The position numbers and the translations under genes were made by a program. Shown piece by piece: positions 32,434 to 39,794 of a stretch of DNA of 50,600 nt. Source of the stretch: Oscillospiraceae bacterium (GTDB lineage: Bacteria > Bacillota > Clostridia > Oscillospirales > Ruminococcaceae); contig JAFTZY010000066.1 of NCBI GenBank assembly GCA_017460955.1, positions 1-50,600 on the forward strand, given 5' to 3'. How positions within the stretch are numbered: the first letter of the stretch is position 1; the number at the start of each line of letters is the position of its first letter. A model generated the notes under the pieces. The model was not told where the DNA came from and searched no databases. It saw only the letters and a program-made list of their open reading frames with translations.

Positions 32434-34641
32434 CTACATGCGCTTGTACTGATTGGGCGTCATACCGGTGAGCTGGCGGAACTGGCGGAAGAAGTACTTC
32501 TCGTCAAGATACCCGCAGTTGGCCGCCACGGCCGCCAGACTCAGGGAGGTGGTCAGCAGCTGGTGCTTGGCATAGGTGATGCGGCTCTCGATGAGATCCC
32601 GGTGGAAGCTGATGCCGAACAGCTCCTTGTAGGTGCTGCGGAAATACCCCGTGCTGTGGTGCAGGATGCGGCAGGCATCCTCCGCCGTCCACTCACGGTG
32701 GGGAGCGTGGTAGATCTGCTCACGGATCTGGATGTACCCCTCAAAATTGGGATTGCGCCGGCACAGCGTATAGCGGTGGATGGCCTGTCCGATCTGCTCA
32801 CTCATGAAATGCATGGCCGTGTCGTAGGTGAAGCTGTGTGCGTCCGAACGCATGGAGGCCGTCACGAGCGAGCCGTAGCCGCAGTGCTTCCTGTAGAGCG
32901 GCGCGTACTGGATGCGGGCCGCCAGCTTGTCCCCCAGGATCGTTTCGTACCCCTCCGGAAAGCTGCCGATGATGCACGCCGCATACAGCTTGTCGGAAAG
33001 CCTTGCACAGTAGGGTGCACGGTCCCCGAAGGCCGCCTTGAGGTGCTCGGCGATCTCCCGTCCGACCTCCACGGAGGTGTTGCGGCTGCCGATGCTCAGG
33101 CTGTCCGAGAAAATGTCCGTGCGCAGCACAAGGAAGATGATCTGCTCGTCCTGCCCTGCCTCCGCAAGCGCAAGCTGGAGCTCGTTGCGCAGACCGCTCT
33201 CATTGTACAGACCCGTGGCCGCGTCATGGAAGATCGACAGGTTCTGGCATTCCAGGAGCGTGGTGATGTCGTTCTTCATACGCAGCTGCTCGAGCGCGTT
33301 CGAGGCGATCTTCAGCCAGTCACGGAAGATGATGTCATAGCTGTCCGCACGGTCGTATTGCAGGATGAAATAGCCGAATTCCCGGCCCGCAAAGAAGATC
33401 GGGCAGAAGTAGAGCACACGTCCGTGCTCGGTCTCCGGGATGATCTCCGGGAAGAGCGCACCCTTGCGGTAAAAGACCGGATCCGTATTGGCATTGCTGC
33501 CCGGACACAGCACCGTGTAGCACAGCATCTCCTCACTCATGGAGGCCTCGTCCGGATCCCGGCCGCACCAGTTGTCGTACAGGCACAGGTACAGACCGTT
33601 CAGGTCGCGGATGAGGTACGCAAATTCCTGGAGCACCCGGACATAGTCCGTCACGCTCCGGCAGGTGGTGAGCTGCTGCTCGAAATTGCCGACCATGTTC
33701 ATCTTGCTGTAGAACATCGTGCGCCGCACGGCTGCCAGCTCCTCACTAAGCTGGTGGGGATCCACACCGCACGGGCAGCTGTCCCCGTGGACCAGACTGC
33801 CGCGCATGGGCGGGTGCAGGAGCTTCTTGCCGGTGATGCGCTCGGTGAGCATCTGCACTGCCGTGGCACCGATCGCCCGGCGGTTGCGCTGGAAGGTCGT
33901 GAGGAGCGGCGCATGGACATAGCGCTCCCCCACATGCTCATAGCCCGTGACCGTCACCTGCTGCGGCACGGCCACCCCGCCCGCCATCAGCGCATCGCAC
34001 AGACCGTAGGCCATGTAGTCATTCGCACAGGCGACCGCCTGGGGGAGGTGACGCTTGCCGCTGAGATAGTCCGCGGCAAGGGATTCCCCGGAATTCATCC
34101 AGAAATCGCCGAAAATGACCTTGTTCTCCCGGTAGGCGATGCCGTGCGACTCGAGCGCCTCCCGGTAGCCGTCCACACGGTCATGGGAGGTCTGGGTGTT
34201 GGCATAGCCGGTCAGGAAATCGATGTCGTCAAAATGATGCGCCTCGATGAGATGCTCGACCATCGCACGGATGTCCTCCCGGACGTCATTGTTGACGCAC
34301 GGGAAGCCCGGCAGGTCGGCACCGGTCACGACCACGGGAATGTCGCTGCGGCTGATGATGCGGTCATAGATCTCCTGCTGCAAGACCGGATTGAGCACGC
34401 ATTCCGCCGTCAGGATCAGCCCCTGCAGCCGCTGGGACAAAATGAGGTCGTAGATCTTGTTTTCGACCTCGACATCGGCAAAATATTCCGCCGAATTGTA
34501 GATGTTGGAAAAGATCATCGTTTCAAAGCCCTGCGCCTGTGCCTCCCCGATAATGCCGCGCAGCAGGATCTGCTGCTCCTCCTCGGTGGCCTGCGCCGTA
34601 ATGATCCCGATCATGGGCCTTGGTGTACGTTCTTCCTGCAA
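32434..34641 (-). CDS. AraC-type regulator with LacI-like sensor and degenerate GGDEF-like segment
   Basis: A 735-aa multi-domain regulator. Residues about 10-285 resemble the periplasmic-binding-protein-like sensor of LacI regulators (MIGIITAQ, RLQGLILTAE, ACANDYMAYGLCDALM, VTVTGYEH) but lack the LacI DNA-binding head. A GAF-like region follows (about 300-460), then a segment with the GGDEF-domain opening TGLYNESGL whose catalytic GGDEF is replaced (RLSDKLYA), and a C-terminal AraC HTH (about 630-735) with AVAANCGYLDEKYFFRQFRQ. I favour TTG 34641 as start because GGGGGGTGA lies 8 bases upstream; GTG 34650 or ATG 34614 are alternatives. Probably a sugar-responsive regulator; its target is not evident. 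Confidence 0.82.
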   Translation of the reverse strand: MQEERTPRPMIGIITAQATEEEQQILLRGIIGEAQAQGFETMIFSNIYNSAEYFADVEVENKIYDLILSQRLQGLILTAECVLNPVLQQEIYDRIISRSDIPVVVTGADLPGFPCVNNDVREDIRAMVEHLIEAHHFDDIDFLTGYANTQTSHDRVDGYREALESHGIAYRENKVIFGDFWMNSGESLAADYLSGKRHLPQAVACANDYMAYGLCDALMAGGVAVPQQVTVTGYEHVGERYVHAPLLTTFQRNRRAIGATAVQMLTERITGKKLLHPPMRGSLVHGDSCPCGVDPHQLSEELAAVRRTMFYSKMNMVGNFEQQLTTCRSVTDYVRVLQEFAYLIRDLNGLYLCLYDNWCGRDPDEASMSEEMLCYTVLCPGSNANTDPVFYRKGALFPEIIPETEHGRVLYFCPIFFAGREFGYFILQYDRADSYDIIFRDWLKIASNALEQLRMKNDITTLLECQNLSIFHDAATGLYNESGLRNELQLALAEAGQDEQIIFLVLRTDIFSDSLSIGSRNTSVEVGREIAEHLKAAFGDRAPYCARLSDKLYAACIIGSFPEGYETILGDKLAARIQYAPLYRKHCGYGSLVTASMRSDAHSFTYDTAMHFMSEQIGQAIHRYTLCRRNPNFEGYIQIREQIYHAPHREWTAEDACRILHHSTGYFRSTYKELFGISFHRDLIESRITYAKHQLLTTSLSLAAVAANCGYLDEKYFFRQFRQLTGMTPNQYKRM

Positions 34642-34662
34642 GGCTGTCACCCCCCTGCTTCT

Positions 34663-34690
34663 ATTATACCACATATTTTTGAAAAAGCAA
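34663..34690 (-). promoter_or_regulatory. Promoter of the AraC-type regulator gene
   Basis: On the minus strand TTGCTT (34690-34685), 16-base spacer, TATAAT (34668-34663), about 20 bases before the start codon. Confidence 0.65.
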
Positions 34691-34733
34691 GTAAAAAATA
34701 TGCATTTTCTCCACCAAAAATACAAAAAAGGGA

Positions 34734-34762
34734 TTGTAAATGCCTCCCGCATCGTGTAAAAT
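34734..34762 (+). promoter_or_regulatory. Possible promoter of an orphan transcript
   Basis: TTGTAA (34734-34739), 17-base spacer, TAAAAT (34757-34762). A terminator-like hairpin follows at 34930-34962 with no convincing ORF between, and a palindrome GTGAATTTCAC lies at 34881-34891. Confidence 0.4.
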
Positions 34763-34929
34763 AATATCAGAGATTGTGAATAAAATAAAAACGGCGCAGG
34801 ATCCATTACCTGGCATGGAAAACGCATTGCAATCTGTGAGAAATGCCCGGTATGCTGTCACTGGGTCGTGCATCCAAGCCGTGAATTTCACAATATCAGA
34901 CATCAACCCCTACATTTCTATCGGGACAG

Positions 34930-34965
34930 TTTCTCCGAAATTTTTCGGAGAAATTGTTCTTTTTT
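34930..34965 (+). terminator. Intrinsic terminator-like hairpin with no gene before it
   Basis: Arms TTTCTCCGAAA (34930-34940) and TTTCGGAGAAA (34943-34953) followed by TTGTTCTTTTTT. No plus-strand gene ends here, so it marks either a small RNA or a boundary in front of the riboswitch promoter. 34966-35079 shows nothing else I can name. Confidence 0.7.
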
Positions 34966-35079
34966 CACACTTTATTCATATCCCTCCGCCTTCCTCCCCG
35001 CGCCCGTCCAAAAATCAGGGGGAAAACGGGGGATATTTGTACAATTCCCCGATTTTTCGGGACGCCACTGCCCGGGGAC

Positions 35080-35108
35080 TTGCAAGGCGGGGCGGGACGT
35101 GCTATAAT
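35080..35108 (+). promoter_or_regulatory. Promoter of the cobalamin-riboswitch operon
   Basis: TTGCAA (35080-35085), 17-base spacer, TATAAT (35103-35108), about 40 bases before the riboswitch begins. Confidence 0.78.
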
Positions 35109-35148
35109 AGGTATCGGATTCATGAATACCAATTCCATCAAAAAACAT

Positions 35149-35316
35149 GCGGTGCCTCCGTCCGCATTTGCAGCGGATGCAGGAGGGTAAAAGGGAAACA
35201 GGTGCGATTCCTGTACGATCTCGTCACTGTGATGGGGCAGTGCTGCACGGATGCCACTGGCGGATGCCGGGAAGGTGTGCAGGACGGACGACCCCTCAGC
35301 CAGGAAACCTGCCGTT
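35149..35316 (+). ncRNA. Cobalamin riboswitch
   Basis: The conserved cobalamin aptamer elements occur in order: GGTGCCTCC at the start, AAAAGGGAAACAGGTG, the CACTGTGAT region, GCCACTGGCGGATGCCGGGAAGG, and AGCCAGGAAACCTGCC at the end (35298-35313). It lies about 190 bases before the first gene. In known examples, binding of adenosylcobalamin or related cobamides lowers expression of transport and synthesis genes. Here no intrinsic terminator follows; complementary segments reaching the ribosome-binding site suggest control of translation. Confidence 0.93.
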
Positions 35317-35320
35317 TGTT

Positions 35321-35494
35321 GGTACAGGGAGTTGATCCCGGATCACGAGGCATTGATCGTACCGCCCGGATGCAGCCGCATCCCATTTCGATGCCCTCGT
35401 TCTGACCGGACGCAGGGCATTTATGCGTGATCCTGTACCCGTATGCAGCGGGCGACGTGCAACAGCCGATGCCCCAAAAATTATGTACAGGAGG
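35321..35494 (+). promoter_or_regulatory. Putative riboswitch expression platform
   Basis: GGTACAGG (35321-35328) is fully complementary to CCTGTACC (35432-35439), and the ribosome-binding region GTACAGGAGG (35485-35494) can pair with the same CCTGTAC. The two pairings exclude each other, so the first would free, and the second would hide, the ribosome-binding site of the first gene. Confidence 0.5.
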
Positions 35495-35502
35495 AACTTA
35501 AC

Positions 35503-36594
35503 ATGAGAAAAACACTTGCCGTGCTGGCCGCACTGACCATGCTCGCAGGCCTGACCGCCTGCGGTGCCCAGAACACGGACAGCAGCTCCGCCGGAGAAGC
35601 ACCGGCCGTTTCGAGCGAGGATGCTGCTCCCGCCGATGCAGATGCTGATGCAGACGCTGATGCTGATGCAGATGCCGACGCCGATGCAGACGCAGACGAA
35701 GATGCCGATGCAGACGCAGATGCCGACGCTGACGCAGAGGACGAGGAGGACTACACCACCGGTGATGCCTCCCTTGACGACCCGCGCAACCAGGACGAGA
35801 TCGGCGACAAGGAGCTGCTGGTGCTGAGCTTCGGCACGAGCTTCAATGACAGCCGCCGGCTGACCATCGGTGCCATCGAGCAGTCCCTTGAGGACAATTT
35901 CCCGGACTATGCCGTGCGCAGGGGCTTTACCGCCAACATCATCATTGACCATGTCAAGCGCCGTGACGGCGAGGCGATCGACGATGTGGACGAAGCACTC
36001 GAGCGTGCCGTGAACAACGGTGTCAAGGAGCTGGTCGTACAGCCGACCCACCTGATGGACGGTCTGGAGTACCACGATCTGGTCGATCAGGTCGGCGAAT
36101 ATGCCGATGCATTTGAGAAGGTCTCCTTCGGTGAGCCGCTTCTGACGAGCGATGACGATTTCAAGCGCGTGGAGAAGGCCATTACCGAGTGGACGGCCGA
36201 ATATGACGACGGCAAGACCGCCATCTGCTTCATGGGACACGGCACCGAGGCCGAATCCAACGGGGTCTACCAGAAGATGCAGGATCTGCTGACCGCCGAC
36301 GGCTATGAGCACTACTATGTCGGCACCGTGGAGGCCACCCCCTCCGTGGACGATGTGCTGGCACTGGTGCAGCAGGGCGATTACGAGCGTGTCGTACTCG
36401 AGCCGCTGATGGTCGTTTCCGGCGATCATGCCAACAATGACATGGCGGGCGACGAGGAGGATTCCTGGAAGAGCATCTTCGAGGGTGCCGGCTATGAGGT
36501 CGAGTGCGTGCTGCGCGGACTGGGTGAGAATGAGGACATCCGGGCGCTGTATGTCGAGCATGCACAGGCTGCCGTGGATGCACTGGCTGAATAA
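35503..36594 (+). CDS. cbiK: Exported CbiK-type cobaltochelatase lipoprotein with Asp-Ala tract
   Basis: A 363-aa lipoprotein: signal peptide and lipobox LTAC (Cys20), a linker of about 40 alternating Asp-Ala residues (about 44-82), then a complete CbiK-like sirohydrochlorin cobaltochelatase domain (about 100-363). The domain has LLVLSFGTSFNDSR, MGHGTEAE (His246) and VSGDHANNDM (His309), matching the two metal-binding histidines of CbiK. Cytoplasmic CbiK inserts cobalt into sirohydrochlorin; an exported form is known in Desulfovibrio, but a Gram-positive lipoprotein with an acidic tract is unusual and may bind metal or tetrapyrrole at the surface. First gene after the cobalamin riboswitch; TACAGGAGGAAC precedes the ATG. 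Confidence 0.88.
   Translation: MRKTLAVLAALTMLAGLTACGAQNTDSSSAGEAPAVSSEDAAPADADADADADADADADADADADEDADADADADADAEDEEDYTTGDASLDDPRNQDEIGDKELLVLSFGTSFNDSRRLTIGAIEQSLEDNFPDYAVRRGFTANIIIDHVKRRDGEAIDDVDEALERAVNNGVKELVVQPTHLMDGLEYHDLVDQVGEYADAFEKVSFGEPLLTSDDDFKRVEKAITEWTAEYDDGKTAICFMGHGTEAESNGVYQKMQDLLTADGYEHYYVGTVEATPSVDDVLALVQQGDYERVVLEPLMVVSGDHANNDMAGDEEDSWKSIFEGAGYEVECVLRGLGENEDIRALYVEHAQAAVDALAE
35632..35739 (+). repeat. Coding repeat: alternating Asp-Ala codons
   Basis: A run of GAY-GCN codon pairs, about 18 pairs with a few Glu changes. Codon third positions vary, so the run is not a simple recent DNA slippage; the peptide pattern appears to be kept. Confidence 0.85.
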
Positions 36595-36611
36595 ATTCAA
36601 ACAGACAAGCG

Positions 36612-36639
36612 GGACGGACCAACAGTCCGTCCTGTTTTT
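36612..36639 (+). terminator. Internal terminator-like hairpin after the cbiK-type gene
   Basis: Arms GGACGGAC (36612-36619) and GTCCGTCC (36625-36632) followed by TGTTTTT. It may reduce read-through into the transport genes or set the ratio between chelatase and transporter. Confidence 0.75.
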
Positions 36640-36663
36640 CCGATATAGAAGGAGGATCTTTCC

Positions 36664-37668
36664 ATGAAACGCACATGGTTCACACCGGCACTGCTCTGTG
36701 CGCTGCTCCTCACGGGCTGCGCAGGAAATACCGCATCCGAGCCCGAGCCAACAGAAGCCGCACAGGCCGATGCCGGTTCCGCAGCAGACGCCGGTTCCGC
36801 AGCAGACGCCGGTTCCGCAGCAGACGCCGATTCCGAAGCAGACGCCGATTCCGATGCCGATGCCGATGCCGACGCCGATACCGATTCCAAGGAGGAGGTG
36901 CAGCCGGAGACAGTCGCGCCCGATCCCGTGGGCTTTGAGGGGATGGAGCCGGTGTATGTCGATGCGCTTTCCGACGGTGAGTACGAGATCAGCGTGGATT
37001 CGAGCTCGTCGATGTTCACGATCGACTCGTGTACGCTGGTCGTTGAGGGCGGACAGATGGCCGCACAGATGCACATGGGCGGCACGGGCTACCTGTACCT
37101 CTACCTGGGAACGCCGGAGGAGGCGGAACAGGCGGAGGAAGCCGACTGCATTCCCTTTGAGGAGCAGGAGGACGGCACGCATGTCTTTACCGTGCCGGTG
37201 GAAGCGCTCAACCAGGAGATCGACTGTGCCGCCTACAGCAAGCGCAAGGAGACCTGGTACGGCAGACTGCTGGTGTTCCGCGCCGATACCCTGCCGCTTG
37301 ACGCCTACGGGGAGGGCAATGTCGTCACAGCGGACTCCCTGGCGCTCGAGGACGGCAGCTACACGGTCGAGGTCACACTCGAGGGCGGCTCCGGCAAGGC
37401 CTATGTGGAATCCCCGGCCGTGCTGACCGTGGAGGACGGCAGGGCACTGGCGACCATCACCTGGAGCTCGCCGAATTACGACTATATGGTCGTGGGGGAG
37501 GAGCAGTACCTCCCGGAGAACGAGGACGGCAATTCCGTGTTCACCATTCCCGTGGAGGCGTTCGATCATCCGAATGCCGTGCGTGCGGATACCACGGCGA
37601 TGAGCACGCCGCACGAGATCGAGTACACGCTGTTCTTTGACAGCACCACCCTGGAGAAGGCCGAGTGA
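36664..37668 (+). CDS. Lipoprotein with Asp-Ala-Gly-Ser linker and duplicated beta domain
   Basis: A 334-aa lipoprotein with lipobox LTGC (Cys19), then a linker built from repeated ADAGSA and DADS units (about residues 35-75), and two related domains of about 115 residues (about 95-215 and 220-334). Each has the order (L)xDGxYxV..., a VExGxx-A strand, a Y-x-Y near the middle, and FTVPVEA or FTIPVEA; the pattern resembles NEAT-like ligand-binding domains, but I cannot assign it firmly. The shared linker style and operon position link it to the preceding chelatase: it may be a surface receptor for corrinoid, haem-like or metal ligands. Its last bases overlap the next gene (GTGA). Confidence 0.72.
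   Translation: MKRTWFTPALLCALLLTGCAGNTASEPEPTEAAQADAGSAADAGSAADAGSAADADSEADADSDADADADADTDSKEEVQPETVAPDPVGFEGMEPVYVDALSDGEYEISVDSSSSMFTIDSCTLVVEGGQMAAQMHMGGTGYLYLYLGTPEEAEQAEEADCIPFEEQEDGTHVFTVPVEALNQEIDCAAYSKRKETWYGRLLVFRADTLPLDAYGEGNVVTADSLALEDGSYTVEVTLEGGSGKAYVESPAVLTVEDGRALATITWSSPNYDYMVVGEEQYLPENEDGNSVFTIPVEAFDHPNAVRADTTAMSTPHEIEYTLFFDSTTLEKAE
36766..36888 (+). repeat. Coding tandem repeat in the second lipoprotein
   Basis: About three copies of the 18-base unit GCAGACGCCGGTTCCGCA grade into shorter GATTCC/GCCGAT units. Near-identical DNA between copies indicates recent expansion, unlike the more diverged tract of the preceding gene. Confidence 0.85.
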
Positions 37669-38765
37669 AGCGGATCGCCGCCTGCCTTCTGACGCTCCTG
37701 CTCTCCCTGTTCTGGGGGAGCTGTGCCGCGGCTGCCCCCGCCGTGCCGGACGGGACGATGGCGCTGCAATATGCCGAGCAGTTTTCGGTGGAGGCGCAGC
37801 CCGACGGCACCACCCGCATCACGATCGGGGAGGACCGGTTCCTCCTCGTGCCGGAGGGCGTGCCCGTCCCCGCGGGTGTGCAGGAGACGGTCCTGCAGCA
37901 GCCGCTGACGGATCTGTATGTGGCCGCCTCCTCAGCCATGGACCTCTTTGACGGGCTCGGGGCGCTGGATACGGTGCGCCTGACCTCGACAAAGTACGAG
38001 GACTGGGGGCTCCCGGCCGTCCGGGAGGCGATCGACAGGGGGGACCTTACCTACATCGGCAAGTACAGTGCCCCCGATTATGAGGCGCTGCTCGAAACGG
38101 ACTGCACGCTGGCCGTGGAATCGACGATGATCTACCACAGCCCCGAGGTCAAGGAGCAGATCGAAGCGCTGGGGATCCCGGTGCTCGTGGAGCGCTCGAG
38201 CTATGAGCACAGCCCCATGGCCCGCATGGAGTGGATCCGGCTGTACGGGCTCCTGCTCGGGTGTGAGGAGGAGGCCGATGCGTATTTTGCGCAGCAGGTC
38301 GAAAAGCTCACACAGCTCGGCAATCCTGACACCGGACGCAGTGCCGCCTTTTTCTATATCCACTCCTCCGGGAGCGTGGTCGTGCGCAAGCCCGGGGATT
38401 ATGTGTCCCGGATGATCGAGATGGCCGGCGGGTCGAATATTTTCACCGCCGATGAGCTCCACGCGGATGAGAATGCCCTGTCCACCGTCAACATCCAGAT
38501 GGAGACCTTCTATGAGAAGGCGGTGGAGGCCGATGTGCTCATCTATAACAGCAGCATCGAGGGGGGCTTCGAGGACCTCCCGGAGCTGCTGACCGAGTAC
38601 CCGCTCCTCGCCGACTGCAAGGCGGTGCGGACGGGGGATGTCTGGTGTACGCACCAGAACATGTTCCAGAAAACCACGGGGGCTGCCGATATGATCGGGG
38701 AGCTGCATGCGATCTTAGACGGCAGCGCACCGGAACAGATGACCTATTTTTACAAGCTTACCTAA
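37665..38765 (+). CDS. Substrate-binding protein of a BtuF/FepB-type importer
   Basis: A 366-aa class III (long-helix) substrate-binding protein for metal chelates or corrinoids. It starts at GTG overlapping the previous stop and has a signal peptide ending LFWGSC: Cys20 could be lipidated although Trp at -3 is atypical. Landmarks are the first half with GALDTVRLTST and a later NIFTADELHADEN segment of this fold. The cobalamin riboswitch and the matching permease and ATPase downstream point to vitamin B12 or another cobamide as cargo; haem or siderophore cannot be excluded from sequence alone. Confidence 0.85.
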   Translation: MKRIAACLLTLLLSLFWGSCAAAAPAVPDGTMALQYAEQFSVEAQPDGTTRITIGEDRFLLVPEGVPVPAGVQETVLQQPLTDLYVAASSAMDLFDGLGALDTVRLTSTKYEDWGLPAVREAIDRGDLTYIGKYSAPDYEALLETDCTLAVESTMIYHSPEVKEQIEALGIPVLVERSSYEHSPMARMEWIRLYGLLLGCEEEADAYFAQQVEKLTQLGNPDTGRSAAFFYIHSSGSVVVRKPGDYVSRMIEMAGGSNIFTADELHADENALSTVNIQMETFYEKAVEADVLIYNSSIEGGFEDLPELLTEYPLLADCKAVRTGDVWCTHQNMFQKTTGAADMIGELHAILDGSAPEQMTYFYKLT

Positions 38766-38777
38766 GGAGGGATGGCC

Positions 38778-39794
38778 ATGCACCGCAGGCGCATGGGTGT
38801 GATCTATACATTGCTGTGTGTGCTGCTCCTGGCGCTGATGCTGGCCAATCTGTGCATCGGCAGCGTGAATACCGCACCGGGTACCCTGCTTGCGGCACTG
38901 CGCGACCCGGATGCCAACACCGTGACCTACCGGATCCTCATGCAGATCCGCCTGCCGCGGATGCTCTGCGCCGCCGTGCTCGGCGGGGGACTGGCCGTGT
39001 CGGGCCTTTTGCTGCAAAGCTTCTTCCAGAACCCCATCGCCGGCCCCTACATCCTGGGCATCTCCTCCGGGGCCAAGCTTGCCGCCGCACTGCTCATGGT
39101 GGCTGCCCTCACCGGGGGATTCGCCCTGCGCTCGCTGTGGCTGGTGGGCGCGGCCTTCGTGGGGGCGATGCTGTCGATGGGACTGGTGCTGCTCGTGGCC
39201 TCGAAGGTCCACAGGATGTCCGTGCTCATCGTGTGCGGTGTGATGATCGGGTACATCTGCTCGTCTGTCACGGATTTTGTCGTGAATTTCTCCGACGATG
39301 CCAACATTGTGAACCTCCACAACTGGTCGATGGGCAGCTTTTCGGGCAGCGACCCCCGGGATGCCCGCATCGCCTGTGCGATCGTCCTGCCCGCCGTCAC
39401 AGGCGCCTTTCTGCTGGCCAAGCCCATGGACGCCTACCGGCTCGGGGAGCAGTACGCCCGCTCGAGCGGCGTGGCCGTCAGGCCCTTCCGGGTCGCACTG
39501 ATCCTGCTCTCGAGCCTGCTGTCGGCCGCCGTGACGGCCTTTGCAGGGCCGATCTCCTTCGTGGGCGTGGCAGTCCCCCACCTGGTCAAGACCCTGCTGC
39601 ACACGGCAAAGCCCATCCGCATCCTGCCGGCGTGCTTTTTAGGCGGAGCGGTGTTCTGCCTGTTCTGCGATCTGGTGACGCGCACGCTCTTTGCGCCCAC
39701 GGAGCTGAGCATCAGCAGCGTCACGGCACTGTTCGGCGCCCCCGTCGTCATTGCCATGCTGCTGCGCAGGGAGGGGGGACACAGCGATGTCTGA
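38778..39794 (+). CDS. FecCD/BtuC-type ABC transporter permease
   Basis: A 338-aa permease with about ten membrane helices, of the FecCD/BtuC family. Recognisable segments are RLPRMLCAAVLGGGLAVSG (near residue 57), LLLQSFFQNPIAGPYILGIS near 79 and GPISFVGVAVPHLVKTLL near 258. The ATG at 38778 is preferred over 38772 because GGAGGG ends at 38771, leaving a workable 6-base gap only for the later codon. It overlaps the ATPase start by 8 bases. It forms the channel of the riboswitch-controlled importer. Confidence 0.92.
   Translation: MHRRRMGVIYTLLCVLLLALMLANLCIGSVNTAPGTLLAALRDPDANTVTYRILMQIRLPRMLCAAVLGGGLAVSGLLLQSFFQNPIAGPYILGISSGAKLAAALLMVAALTGGFALRSLWLVGAAFVGAMLSMGLVLLVASKVHRMSVLIVCGVMIGYICSSVTDFVVNFSDDANIVNLHNWSMGSFSGSDPRDARIACAIVLPAVTGAFLLAKPMDAYRLGEQYARSSGVAVRPFRVALILLSSLLSAAVTAFAGPISFVGVAVPHLVKTLLHTAKPIRILPACFLGGAVFCLFCDLVTRTLFAPTELSISSVTALFGAPVVIAMLLRREGGHSDV

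Noticed and set aside
32413..34764. 783-aa plus-strand frame antisense to the AraC-type regulator
   Set aside because: Arg/His/Asp/Val-rich shadow with no recognisable domains; it also runs into the promoter region of the opposite gene.
34740..35405. 221-aa plus-strand frame over 34740-35405
   Set aside because: It crosses a terminator-like hairpin, the operon promoter and the cobalamin riboswitch, and has no ribosome-binding site.
35296..37614. 772-aa minus-strand frame across the cobalamin operon
   Set aside because: It crosses the end of the riboswitch and the repeat tracts, and its IGVGIG-type runs are the reverse reading of Asp-Ala codons.
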